64,000 nt of DNA from NCBI GenBank assembly GCA_041396705.1, contig JAWKYB010000007.1, positions 62,001 to 126,000 on the forward strand, given 5' to 3'. How positions within the stretch are numbered: the first letter of the stretch is position 1; each line of letters starts with the position of its first letter. Made by a program: the position numbers and the translations under genes. Shown here in pieces: positions 37,973-46,880 of the stretch. The notes under the pieces were generated by a model. That model did no database searches, was not told where the DNA came from, and saw only the letters and a program-made list of their open reading frames with translations. This stretch comes from Alphaproteobacteria bacterium (GTDB taxonomy: Bacteria; Pseudomonadota; Alphaproteobacteria; CALKHQ01).

Positions 37973-38872
37973 ATGCCGTTTACCTTCGCCCTGCTCGCGA
38001 TCGGGCTGGCCGCCGTCGCCCACGGCGCGATCTTCGCGCGGCTGGCCGAGGCCGATCCGATCCTGATCTCCGCCGCACGCACCGGCATCGGCGCGCTGGT
38101 GCTGCTGCCGGCGGGACTGGCGACCGGCTGGGCGGCGATGCGTGCCGGCGGCCTCGCCGCGCTGGGCCGGTCGTTCGTCGGCGGCGCCTTCCTGGCGGCG
38201 CATTTCGCCGCCTGGATCGCCTCGCTGGACCACACCTCGATCGCCAACAGCGTGGTGCTGGTCGCGCTGTCGCCGATCTGGCTGTCGCTGTGGGCTGTGC
38301 TGGTGCGCGGCGAGCCGGTGACCCGGGCCATGGTGCTGAGCGTCGGGCTGAGCGTCGCCGGCAGCGCGGTGATCGGTTTTGCCGGCGCCGAGGGCGCGGC
38401 CGGCGAGACCGGCCTGCTCGGCGACGGGCTGGCTCTGGCCGGCGGGGTGTTCGTCGCCGGCTATTTCCTCGCCGGGCAGCGGGCGATGGTGACCGCGCCG
38501 GACCGGCGGCTGCCGCTGCTGGCCTATCTCGGCCAGTGCTACGCCATCGCGGCGCTGCTGCTGTGGGCGGCCGTGCTGATCCTCGACCTGCAGGTCGCCG
38601 GCCTCGGCCAGACCACCTACCTGGCGATGGCCGGGGCCGGCGTGGTGTCGCAGGTGATCGGACACAGCACCTACAACTGGGCGCTGGGCCGTTTCAGCCC
38701 GCGCTTCGTCGCGGTCTGCCTGCTCGGCGAGCCGATCCTGACCACGCTGCTCGGGCTCGCCTATTTCGGCGAGGCGGTGCCGGCGCTGGCGGTGCTGGGC
38801 GGCGCCATGGTGCTGGTTGCGATCTATGTCGGCGCGATGGCGGAACGGCGCCCCGAGCCTGCGCCGTCCTGA
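37973..38872 (+). CDS. EamA family (DMT superfamily) transporter
   Basis: The ATG at 37973 gives 299 residues with about ten hydrophobic helices in two EamA repeats. The first contains MPFTFALLAIGLAAVAHGAIFARLAE and ISAARTGIGALVLLP; the second contains GLALAGGVFVAGYFLAGQRAMV and the late LGEPILTTLLGLAYFGE motif. A TTG four codons upstream is possible. It probably exports or imports a metabolite across the inner membrane; the substrate is unknown. It is divergent from the WecA-like gene and precedes proA. Confidence 0.9.
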   Translation: MPFTFALLAIGLAAVAHGAIFARLAEADPILISAARTGIGALVLLPAGLATGWAAMRAGGLAALGRSFVGGAFLAAHFAAWIASLDHTSIANSVVLVALSPIWLSLWAVLVRGEPVTRAMVLSVGLSVAGSAVIGFAGAEGAAGETGLLGDGLALAGGVFVAGYFLAGQRAMVTAPDRRLPLLAYLGQCYAIAALLLWAAVLILDLQVAGLGQTTYLAMAGAGVVSQVIGHSTYNWALGRFSPRFVAVCLLGEPILTTLLGLAYFGEAVPALAVLGGAMVLVAIYVGAMAERRPEPAPS

Positions 38873-38963
38873 GCCCGGCCCGGCCTGCCGGGGCCGCGGG
38901 ATTTGACGTTGCGGCGTTGTGCGCTATGAGTCGCAGCACCCGAACGAGGCGAGCGAGCGGACG

Positions 38964-40259
38964 ATGACGGTGGTCAAGCAGATGGCGGCGGATGCCGGCG
39001 CCGACGCGATCGAGGCGCAGATGCGCGCGCTGGGCGCCGCGGCGCGCCAGGCGGCGCGCACGCTGGCGCTGACTCCGCCGGCGGCGAAGGTCGCGGCGCT
39101 GCACGCGATGGCCGCGGCGATCCGTGCGCGCCGGGCCGAGATCCAGGCGGCCAACGACGCCGACATGGCCGCGGCCGCCGACAAGGGTCTCGGCGGCGCG
39201 ATGCTGGACCGGCTGAAGCTGAACGACGCCCGGATCGAGGCGATGGCCGTCGGGCTGGAGGACATCGCCGCCCTGCCCGACCCGGTCGGCGCGGTGATCG
39301 CCGAATGGACGCGTCCGAACGGGCTGAAGATCGCACGCATACGCACGCCGCTGGGCGTGATCGGGGTGATCTACGAATCGCGGCCGAACGTCACCGCCGA
39401 TGCCGGCGGCCTGTGCCTTAAGGCCGGCAACGCCGTGATCCTGCGCGGCGGCTCGGAGAGCGTGCACTCGGCCCGCGCCATCCACGCCTGCCTGCAGCAG
39501 GGCCTGATGCAGGCAGGTCTGCCGGAAACGGCGATCCAGATGGTGCCGACCACCGACCGGGCCGCCGTCGGTGTGTTGCTGACCATGGCCGAGTATGTCG
39601 ACGTGATCGTGCCGCGCGGCGGCAAGTCGCTGGTCGAACGCGTGCAGCGCGAAAGCCGCGTGCCGGTGTTCGCCCATCTGGAGGGCATCTGCCACACCTA
39701 TGTCGACCGCGCCGCCGATTTGGACAAGGCGGTGCGGCTGGTGGTCAACGCCAAGATGCGGCGCACCGGCATTTGCGGCGCGACCGAGACGGTGCTGGTC
39801 GACGCCGCGGCGGCCGAGCGGCTGCTGGCGCCGGTGGTGGGCGCGCTGCTGGACGCCGGCTGCGCCGTGCGCGGCGACGCGGCGACCCGGGCGGTCGACC
39901 CGCGGGTGGAGCCGGCGCAGGAGGCGGACTGGAGCACGGAGTATCTCGACGCCATCGTCTCGGTGAAGCTGGTCGACGGCGTCGCCGACGCGATCGAGCA
40001 TATCGCGCGCTACGGCTCCAGCCACACCGACTGCATCGTCACCGAGGACGCGGCGACGGCGGAGCGGTTCCTTGCCGACGTCGATTCGGCGATCGTGATG
40101 CACAACGCCTCGACCCAGTTCGCCGATGGCGGCGAGTTCGGCATGGGAGCGGAGATCGGTATCGCGACCGGACGGATGCACGCACGCGGGCCGGTCGGCG
40201 CCGAACAGCTGACCAGTTTCAAATACGTCGTGCGCGGTACCGGGCAGACCCGGCCCTGA
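38964..40259 (+). CDS. proA: Glutamate-5-semialdehyde dehydrogenase (gamma-glutamyl phosphate reductase)
   Basis: ProA catalyses the second step of proline synthesis. The ATG at 38964 ([20 protein letters not shown]) gives 431 residues. Conserved parts are [36 protein letters not shown], the active-site Cys271 in [27 protein letters not shown], and [24 protein letters not shown] near the end. It heads the conserved run proA-nadD-rsfS-rlmH. proB is not in this window. Confidence 0.97.
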   Translation: MTVVKQMAADAGADAIEAQMRALGAAARQAARTLALTPPAAKVAALHAMAAAIRARRAEIQAANDADMAAAADKGLGGAMLDRLKLNDARIEAMAVGLEDIAALPDPVGAVIAEWTRPNGLKIARIRTPLGVIGVIYESRPNVTADAGGLCLKAGNAVILRGGSESVHSARAIHACLQQGLMQAGLPETAIQMVPTTDRAAVGVLLTMAEYVDVIVPRGGKSLVERVQRESRVPVFAHLEGICHTYVDRAADLDKAVRLVVNAKMRRTGICGATETVLVDAAAAERLLAPVVGALLDAGCAVRGDAATRAVDPRVEPAQEADWSTEYLDAIVSVKLVDGVADAIEHIARYGSSHTDCIVTEDAATAERFLADVDSAIVMHNASTQFADGGEFGMGAEIGIATGRMHARGPVGAEQLTSFKYVVRGTGQTRP

Positions 40260-40321
40260 GCGACGGCACGCCGCGCCGCCGGACGCCCTTCGCGGCGCCG
40301 CCGTTTCCGCGGTCGGCGCTG

Positions 40322-40981
40322 GTGCCGCGCGGCGCCGGCTGGCGGATCGGCATACTCGGCGGCTCGTTCAACCCGGCCCATGCCGGCCATCTGCACCTCA
40401 GCCGCCAGGCGATGCGCTGGCTCGGCCTCGACCGGGTGTGGTGGCTGGTGTCGCCGCAGAACCCGCTGAAGCCGGCGGCGGGCATGGCTTCGCTGGCCGA
40501 TCGCGTGGCCGGGGCCCGCGCCGTCGCCGCGGCCGACCGGCGGATCGTGGTCAGCGCGATCGAAGCGGAGCTCGGCTTGCGCTTCACCGCGGACACGGTC
40601 GCCTGCCTGCGCGCGCTGTGGCCGGGCCAGCGCTTCGTCTGGCTGATGGGCGCCGACAATCTGGGCCAGATCGCGCGCTGGCAGCGCTGGTCACGGATTT
40701 TTCACACCTTGCCGATTGCGGTTTGCGATCGCGATTCCTATGCTTATGGGGCGTTGGCAGGCAAAGCCGCCACTCGATTCCGGCAGCGGCGCCTGACCGG
40801 CCGGACGGCGCGGCAACTGGCCGACATGCGACCGCCGGCCTGGGTCTTTCTGGCGGTCCGCCGGCACACGGCATCTGCCACCGCAATCCGGGCGCAGCGC
40901 GCTGCGGACACGCATGCGACCGGTGTCTTGGGAACGTCCGCAGGAGGAAAGCGCCATCACAGCGGTTGTGATGCCGTTTAA
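40322..40981 (+). CDS. nadD: Nicotinate-nucleotide adenylyltransferase
   Basis: NadD makes nicotinate adenine dinucleotide in NAD synthesis. The core is clear: WRIGILGGSFNPAHAGHLHLSRQAM with the HxGH nucleotidyl-transfer site, VWWLVSPQNPLKP, LMGADNLGQIARWQRW and the C-terminal SATAIR. No ATG precedes the core in frame. A GTG at 40322 gives 219 residues; a start near the proA stop at about 40256 would need a CTG. The C-terminus runs about 28 residues beyond SATAIR and overlaps the region in front of rsfS, which is longer than usual. Confidence 0.9.
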   Translation: MPRGAGWRIGILGGSFNPAHAGHLHLSRQAMRWLGLDRVWWLVSPQNPLKPAAGMASLADRVAGARAVAAADRRIVVSAIEAELGLRFTADTVACLRALWPGQRFVWLMGADNLGQIARWQRWSRIFHTLPIAVCDRDSYAYGALAGKAATRFRQRRLTGRTARQLADMRPPAWVFLAVRRHTASATAIRAQRAADTHATGVLGTSAGGKRHHSGCDAV

Positions 40982-41348
40982 CAAACGGTCGATTGGGGTC
41001 GAGTCCGTCTTGAATGCGGTCACACGATCCCTGGACGACGACAAGGCCCTCGATGTCGTCACGATTGATCTGCGGGGCAAATCCTCGATAGCCGACTACA
41101 TGGTCATCGCCTCCGGGCGCAGCCATCGTCACGTGCACGCGATCGCGGAGCACCTGATGACGGCGCTGAAGCACCTGGGGCTCGGCCGGGTCGCGGCGGA
41201 AGGCCTGCAGCAGTCGGACTGGGTGCTGCTGGATGCGGGCGACGTGATCGTCCACCTGTTCCGGCCCGAGATCCGCAGCTTCTACAACCTCGAAAAGATG
41301 TGGGGCCACGACGCCCCGGCGGCGGATCTGGCGGGTGCCACCGCCTGA
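40971..41348 (+). CDS. rsfS: Ribosome silencing factor RsfS
   Basis: RsfS binds ribosomal protein L14 and blocks subunit joining in starvation. The core reads SVLNAVTRSLDDDKALDVVTIDLRGKSSIADYMVIASGRSHRHVHAIAEHL, then EGLQQSDWVLLDAGDVIVHLFRPEIRSFYNLEKMWG, all typical. The start is unclear. ATG 40971 (MPFNKRSIG) lacks a near Shine-Dalgarno, and ATG 40914 is far inside nadD. A strong AGGAGG at 40942-40947 is placed to serve an in-frame ATC at 40956. The chosen start is the conservative one. Confidence 0.92.
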   Translation: MPFNKRSIGVESVLNAVTRSLDDDKALDVVTIDLRGKSSIADYMVIASGRSHRHVHAIAEHLMTALKHLGLGRVAAEGLQQSDWVLLDAGDVIVHLFRPEIRSFYNLEKMWGHDAPAADLAGATA

Positions 41349-41375
41349 GCGGCGCAAGCGCTAGCCGATACCGGC

Positions 41376-41828
41376 TTGCACCTCCTCGTCGCAGCCGTCG
41401 GCCGGATGCGCGGATCGCCGCTGCGCGCGGCCTGGGACGACTATGCCGGGCGGATGGGCTGGCGGGTCGATCTGCGCGAGGTCGAGGCGCGCGCGGCCGA
41501 CGGACCGCAGCGGACCGCCGAGGAGGGCGCGCTGCTGCGCCGCGCGATCGCGCCGGCGGCCTGCCGGGTGGCGCTGGATCGCGGCGGCGAGAGCCTGTCC
41601 AGCGAGGCGCTGGCAGGACGGCTGGGCGGATGGCGGGACCAGGCGCGGATGCCGGTCGCCTTTCTGATCGGCGGCGCCGACGGGCTGGCCCGCGACCTGG
41701 TCGAAAAGGCCGACCTGGTGATCGCCTTCGGCCGGCAGACCTGGCCGCACCTGCTGGCCAGGGTGATGCTGATCGAACAGCTGTATCGCTGCCAGGCGAT
41801 CCTGTCCGGACATCCCTATCATCGCTAG
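41376..41828 (+). CDS. rlmH: 23S rRNA (pseudouridine1915-N3)-methyltransferase
   Basis: A TTG start at 41376 gives 150 residues (MHLLVAAVGRMRGSPLRAAWDDYAGRM). The SPOUT-fold motifs are present: VALDRGGESLSSEALAGRLGGW, PVAFLIGGADGLARDLVEKADLVIAFG, and the C-terminal LLARVMLIEQLYRCQAILSGHPYH. RlmH methylates position 1915 of 23S rRNA in helix 69. It follows rsfS by 27 bp and precedes envC. Confidence 0.96.
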   Translation: MHLLVAAVGRMRGSPLRAAWDDYAGRMGWRVDLREVEARAADGPQRTAEEGALLRRAIAPAACRVALDRGGESLSSEALAGRLGGWRDQARMPVAFLIGGADGLARDLVEKADLVIAFGRQTWPHLLARVMLIEQLYRCQAILSGHPYHR

Positions 41829-41922
41829 GCGGGCCGAGGGCCGGGCGGCGGAACCGGCGGGCGCGAATGCGCTTGCGCCGGCCGCCCTATGGTTGCCACA
41901 GTCCCCGGCGAGCAATGGGAGG

Positions 41923-43206
41923 ATGAACATCGTCCGTGGGCGGCAATTGAGGCGGGCGGGCGTCGCGCTGCTGGCGGCGGCGTGCCTGATGCGGCCGCTG
42001 GCCGCCCAGGACCCGGCCCGGATCCCGACCCAGATCCCCTCGGCGGGCCTGGCCGAGGCGCTGGCCGCCGCGGCCGAGGCGAAGGCCGAGGCCGAGGCCC
42101 GCGCCGCGCGGATGGCGGCGGAGACGGCGCTGGCCGCCGAGCGGCTGGAGGCCCTGCGGCAGGAGCTGGTCGTCGCCGCCTATGCGGTGCAGGACGCCGA
42201 GACCGTGGTCGACGCCTTGCAGCGGCGCATTGCCGGCGTGCGCGCGGAGCGGGACGTGCTGGCGCCGTCGCTCGGCGACACCCAGGCCCGGCTGTTCCAG
42301 TCGGTGCTGGCGCTGCACCGGGTGGCGACCGATTCGCCGCTGGCCCGGCTGGCGGCGCGCGAGGACCCGAACCGGGTGGTCCGTGCCGGCATCGTGATGG
42401 CGACACTGGTGCCGGCACTGGAGCTGCAGGCACGCGAGACCGCGGCGCGGCTCGATGAACTGCGGGTGCTGGACGCCACGCTGTCGGGCCAGCTCGACGA
42501 GGTCAGCGCCGCGCGGGACCGGCTGGCGGCCGAGCGGGCGCGGCTCGATGCGCTGCGGGCCGAGACCGACAGCCTCTATGCCAGCCAGAGCGCGGCGCTC
42601 GGCGCCGCCCGCGCCCGTGCCGATGCGCTGTCCGGCGAGGTGGAATCGCTGTCGGGGCTGATCGCCGCGCTGCGGCGGGCGGCGGCGGAGGCACCGCAGG
42701 TGACGGTGGAGATTGCGGCGGCGGACCCGGCCCAGGCAGGCGCCGCGGCGCCCGCGCCGGGTGCCGCGCTGGCGCGGGGCAGCCTGGTGGCGCCGGTGCA
42801 CGGAACGGTGGTCGAGCCGTTCGGCGCCGTGGTGGCGGGCGTGCGCGCCAACGGCTTGCGGCTGCAGGCGATCGACGATGCCCAGGTGGTCAGCCCGCAG
42901 GCGGGGCACGTCGCCTATGCCGGCGACTTTCCGGGCCGTGGGCTCGTCTTGATCATCGATCACGGCGAAGGATCTCATAGCGTGTTGACCGGTCTGGCCC
43001 GGATCGACACGGCGGTCGGCCGTCTGCTGCTTGCCGGCGAGCCCGTCGGTGTGCTCGGCGGTCGGGAAGCGGCGGCAAGTGGTGAGATCAGCGATGGCGG
43101 ACCGAACCCCGGCGGCGCGTCGCTCTATTACGAGCTGCGCCGGGATGGCGTGCCCATCGATCCGATGCCTTGGTTTTCAACAGTCAGTGACGGGATAAAC
43201 GGATGA
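41923..43206 (+). CDS. EnvC-like murein hydrolase activator
   Basis: The ATG at 41923 (MNIVRGRQLRRAGVALLAAACLM) follows GGGAGG and opens with a signal peptide. The 427-residue product has a long coiled coil (about 40-255, for example AAAEAKAEAEARAARMAAETALAAERLEAL). A LytM/peptidase M23-like domain follows (APVHGTVVEPFG, VVSPQAGHVAYAGDFPGRGLVLIIDHGEGSHSVLTGL, LYYELRRDGVPIDPMPWF). The full HxxxD/HxH metal set is not intact, as in EnvC, which activates amidases rather than cutting itself. Its stop overlaps the ctpA start (ATGA). Confidence 0.93.
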   Translation: MNIVRGRQLRRAGVALLAAACLMRPLAAQDPARIPTQIPSAGLAEALAAAAEAKAEAEARAARMAAETALAAERLEALRQELVVAAYAVQDAETVVDALQRRIAGVRAERDVLAPSLGDTQARLFQSVLALHRVATDSPLARLAAREDPNRVVRAGIVMATLVPALELQARETAARLDELRVLDATLSGQLDEVSAARDRLAAERARLDALRAETDSLYASQSAALGAARARADALSGEVESLSGLIAALRRAAAEAPQVTVEIAAADPAQAGAAAPAPGAALARGSLVAPVHGTVVEPFGAVVAGVRANGLRLQAIDDAQVVSPQAGHVAYAGDFPGRGLVLIIDHGEGSHSVLTGLARIDTAVGRLLLAGEPVGVLGGREAAASGEISDGGPNPGGASLYYELRRDGVPIDPMPWFSTVSDGING

Positions 43207-44462
43207 ACCGGAAATTGCTGGTGGCGGGCCTGGCTTCCGCGGCCCTGGTGTACGTCGTCTCGGGCGCGCCGTCGGCGACGGTCGGCCAGGAGACGACGTC
43301 GGAGACCTACCGCATGCTCGACCGCTTCGGCGAGGCGTTCGAGCAGGTCCGCGCCAACTATGTCGAGGAGGTCAGCGACGAGGAGCTGATCGAAGCGGCG
43401 ATCAACGGCATGCTCGCCTCGCTCGATCCGCACTCGAACTTCCTCAACCTCAACAATTTCTCCGAGATGCAGGTCGACACCCGCGGCGAATTCGGCGGGC
43501 TGGGCATCGAGGTGACGATGGAGAACGGCTTCGTGCGGGTCGTCTCGCCGATCGACGACACGCCGGCGGCCGAGGCCGGCATCCAGGCCGGCGACTACAT
43601 CACCCAGATCGACGGCAAGCCGGTGCAGGGCATGAACCTGAACGACGCCGTCGACCTGATGCGCGGCCCGGTCGACACCGAGATCACGCTGACCATCGCC
43701 CGCGAGGACGTGGAGCCGTTCGACGTCGTGCTGAAGCGCGCGGTGATCACCATCGAGTCGGTGCGCAGCCGGGTGGAACGCAACGTCGGCTACATCCGCA
43801 TCACCCGCTTCACCGAGCAGACCCAGCCTGGGCTGGAACGGGCGCTGGAATCGATCCGCGAAGAGGCCGGCGAGAACCTCGAGGGCCTGGTGCTCGACCT
43901 GCGCAACAACCCGGGCGGCCTGCTGGAGCAGGCGATCTCGGTGTCCGACACCTTCCTGGAGCAGGGCGAGATCGTCTCCACCCGCGGCCGTCACGAATCG
44001 GATACCACCCGCTTCAACGCGCGGCCGGGCGACCTGGCCGAGGGCCTGCCGCTGGTGGTGCTGATCAACGGCGGTTCCGCCTCGGCCTCCGAGATCGTGG
44101 CCGGTGCGCTGCAGGACCATCGCCGCGCGATCATCCTGGGTACCCGTTCGTTCGGCAAGGGCTCGGTCCAGACCATCATCGAGCTGCCCGGCAACGTGGC
44201 GATGAAGCTGACCACGGCGCGCTACTACACGCCGTCGGGCCGGTCGATCCAGGCGGTCGGCATCGTGCCGGACATCGAGGTCGAGCAGGCCCGGCTGGAG
44301 ACGCTGGAGGAGGGCGGCATCCGCGAATCCGACCTGCGCGGCGCGCTGGACGTCGGCGCCAACGGCGAGGACTCCGACAACGGCCCGGCCGAGGTCGAGG
44401 ACTACCAGCTGCAGCGTGCCCTGGACCTGGTCCACGGCATCTCCCTGGCGCTGGGCGGCTGA
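43203..44462 (+). CDS. ctpA: C-terminal processing peptidase (S41 family)
   Basis: The 419-residue product has an N-terminal signal anchor (MNRKLLVAGLASAALVYVVSGA), a PDZ domain (about 100-180, GGLGIEVTMENGFVRVVSPIDDTPAAEAGIQAGDYI) and an S41 catalytic domain. LDLRNNPGGLLEQAI, GSASASEIVAGAL (291-303, nucleophile Ser) and the general base Lys319 in TRSFGKGSVQT are all present. It cuts periplasmic proteins near their C-termini, often cell-wall enzymes. Its coupling with the envC-like gene supports a role in septal murein remodelling. Confidence 0.97.
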   Translation: MNRKLLVAGLASAALVYVVSGAPSATVGQETTSETYRMLDRFGEAFEQVRANYVEEVSDEELIEAAINGMLASLDPHSNFLNLNNFSEMQVDTRGEFGGLGIEVTMENGFVRVVSPIDDTPAAEAGIQAGDYITQIDGKPVQGMNLNDAVDLMRGPVDTEITLTIAREDVEPFDVVLKRAVITIESVRSRVERNVGYIRITRFTEQTQPGLERALESIREEAGENLEGLVLDLRNNPGGLLEQAISVSDTFLEQGEIVSTRGRHESDTTRFNARPGDLAEGLPLVVLINGGSASASEIVAGALQDHRRAIILGTRSFGKGSVQTIIELPGNVAMKLTTARYYTPSGRSIQAVGIVPDIEVEQARLETLEEGGIRESDLRGALDVGANGEDSDNGPAEVEDYQLQRALDLVHGISLALGG

Positions 44463-44483
44463 GGCCGGTCGGCGACGCAGTCG

Positions 44484-46299
44484 ATGGCAGGTACGGCCGG
44501 CCGCACCGCACTGATCGCCGCCTGGATCGTCGTCCTCGGTGGGCTGGCGGGCGGCGCGGCCTATCTGCAGGTCCTCGGCCCGCCCGAGGCCGGCCGGCGG
44601 CCACCGTTCCGAAGCGGCGCCGCCGTCGAGCGAGCCGCCGGCGCATCTGGGCTCCGACCCGCCTGCGCCCGGCGCGATCGAGGCGGAGGAGCCGCATGCC
44701 GCGGCCGAGCCGGACCACGCGCCGGCGCCGGCCGGGCCGGACGAGGCCCATCACGAGGGCGAGCCGGCGGCGCTGGCCGATGCCGGCCACGGCGCCGAGC
44801 CGCCGCCGCAGCTGCCCCGCCTCGACGTCCCCGCCGCGCCCGACGCGGCGCCGGCGGGCGACCACGGCGCACAGCCGGCGCCCCCGGCCGCGGCCGACGC
44901 CGCGCACCAACAGACGCCGCCGGCGCTGGAATCCGGCCCGGCGCCGCCGCTGCTGACCGCGACGCTGCCGGACGCAACCCCCGGCATGACCTATCAGGCG
45001 CCGCCGCCGGAGGCGTTCCACCCGACGACGGACTGGCCGGTGCAGACGCCGAGCCTGCATGGCCCGATGCCGATGCTGGAGCGGCAGCCGATCGATCTGG
45101 CCGCGCTCGGCGCCCCGCCGGCGCCGGAACAGCACGGCACGCCGGACGCCGCCGACGCCGCCCATCCGCCGGCTGGCGACGCGGCGGATCCGGCCGGGCA
45201 CGATCAGCCCGGCGCGACCGCGGCGGAACCGTCGCAGGCCGTACACCCCGAGCCGGAGCACGCTGCCGAGCCGGCTGAGCCCGCCCACGCCGGCTCCTCG
45301 GACGCGACCGCCGCACCGGAGCACATGGCGGACGACCACGGCGCGCCCGACGCGGCGCCGCACGAGCCGCCGCCGGCGGACCATGCCGACGCGCCGCCGG
45401 TCGAAGGCCACGACGCCCCGCCGGCCGCCGAGGCGCAGCACGATGCACCCGCGCACGAAGAACCGGCGCACGCCGGCGCCGGCGACGGCCACCCGGCGGA
45501 GGTGGCGGTGGCGGAACAGACCGACGCCGGCGCGCATCCGGCCGAGCCGGCCGAGGCCGCGTCGACGGTGGTGGCGGCCCAGGACCAGCCGCACGGCACC
45601 GACGGCGGCACCGCCGCCGAGCCCGGTACCCGTGCGGTGGTCGCGGTCGTGATCGGTGGCCTCGGGCTCAGCGGCGCGGCGACGGAAGCGGCGATCCAGC
45701 AGCTGCCGGCGGCGGTGACGCTGTCGTTCTCGCCGTACAGCGGCCGGCTGCAGGACTGGATCGCGCGGGCGCGCGCCGCCGGCCATGAAGTGCTGATCGA
45801 CCTGCCGATGGAGCCGGCGGACTTCCCGAACAGCGACCCGGGTCCGCAGGCGCTGATGACGTCGCTGGACAGCGCCACCAACATGCAGCGGCTGGACTGG
45901 GTGCTGTCGCGCGCCGAAAGCTATGTCGGCGTCGGCAGCTTCATGGGCTCGCGCTTCGCGGCCGACGCGGCGGCGATGCGGCCGGTGCTGGACGCGATCA
46001 GGGCGCGCGGCCTGCTCTATGTCGACAACGGCCAGGCGCTGGGCAATGTGGCGGCGTCGCTCGGCGCGGAGATCGGCCTGCCCGTGGTGGTCAGCGACCT
46101 GCGCGTCGACCGGATGGCGGCGCGGCCGGTGATCGACGAGGCGCTGGCGGAGATCGAGGCGATGGCGCTGAGCGACGGCGCGGCGATGGCGTTCGGCACC
46201 GCCTATCCGGTGACCATCGAGCGGATCGCCGCCTGGTCGCAAGGCCTGGCCCGGCGCGGCATCGCGCTGGCGCCGGTCTCGGCGCTGGTCGGCCGCTGA
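44484..46299 (+). CDS. Divergent polysaccharide deacetylase (DUF610/YibQ) with a very long His/Ala/Pro linker, frameshifted near the N-terminus
   Basis: The N-terminus (MAGTAGRTALIAAWIVVLGGLAGGAAYLQ, one membrane helix) is in the frame starting at 44484. The rest is in the frame that stops at 46299; a single-base shift at about 44590-44625 joins them. Between anchor and enzyme lie more than 300 residues of low complexity, rich in Ala, Pro, Asp, Glu and His (PADHADAPPVEGHDAPP, PAHEEPAHAGAGDGH). The C-terminal 220 residues are the DUF610 domain: VAVVIGGLGLSGAATEAAIQQLP, VTLSFSPYSGRL, HEVLIDLPMEP, GVGSFMGSRFAA, LLYVDNG. It follows ctpA and precedes rppH, the usual alphaproteobacterial order. Confidence 0.88.
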
Positions 46300-46307
46300 G
46301 CGCCACG

Positions 46308-46826
46308 GTGGCAAAGGGCACGACGCCGCGGGACGCGGGCTATCGCCGCTGCGTGGGCGTGATGCTGTTCAACGGCCGCGGCCAGGTCTGGGTCGGTCAG
46401 CGCGCCGACCGTGCCGAGCCGGCCTGGCAGATGCCGCAGGGCGGAATCGACAAGGGCGAGGCCCCGGAACGGGCCGCCAGGCGCGAGCTGTGCGAGGAGA
46501 TCGGCCTGGAGGGCGCGCTGCTGCTGGCCGAGGCGCCGGGCTGGTACACCTACGATTTTCCGCCCGGCGTCGGCCGCGGCCGCCACCGCGGCCAGAAGCA
46601 GCGCTGGTTCGCCATGCTGCATCGCGGCGACGACGCGGCATTCGACCTCGACGCCCACTCGCCGCCGGAATTCTCCGCCTGGCGCTGGGTCGGCCTCGAC
46701 GAGGCGGTGGCGCTGGTGGTGGCGTTCAAGCGCCCGGTGTATCGCGCGGTCGCCGCGGCCTTCGCCGACCTGCCGCGGCGGATCCGCGAAGGCGCGGTCA
46801 ACCTGCCGTTAACCTGCCGAGGCTAG
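46308..46826 (+). CDS. rppH: RNA pyrophosphohydrolase
   Basis: RppH removes pyrophosphate from mRNA 5' ends and starts decay. A GTG at 46308 gives 172 residues (MAKGTTPRDAGYRRCVGVMLFNGRGQVWVGQR). The Nudix box lies at about residues 45-67 (GGIDKGEAPERAARRELCEEIGLE). WQMPQGGID, WYTYDFPPG and GQKQRWFAMLH are typical RppH segments. It follows the DUF610 gene by 8 bp. Confidence 0.95.
   Translation: MAKGTTPRDAGYRRCVGVMLFNGRGQVWVGQRADRAEPAWQMPQGGIDKGEAPERAARRELCEEIGLEGALLLAEAPGWYTYDFPPGVGRGRHRGQKQRWFAMLHRGDDAAFDLDAHSPPEFSAWRWVGLDEAVALVVAFKRPVYRAVAAAFADLPRRIREGAVNLPLTCRG
46798..46812 (+). promoter_or_regulatory. Possible CtrA-like box (TCAA-N7-TTAA)
   Basis: TCAA at 46798-46801 and TTAA at 46809-46812 are separated by seven bases, one mismatch from the CtrA consensus TTAA-N7-TTAA. 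The site lies in the last codons of rppH, 70 bp upstream of the SprA-related gene. TTAA is rare in such GC-rich DNA. The overlapping direct repeat AACCTGCCG may instead be chance coding repetition. Confidence 0.25.
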
Positions 46827-46880
46827 CATGGCGCTGCCCGCAGGATTGCGGGCCGACCATGGCAGAATGCAGGGTCCAGG

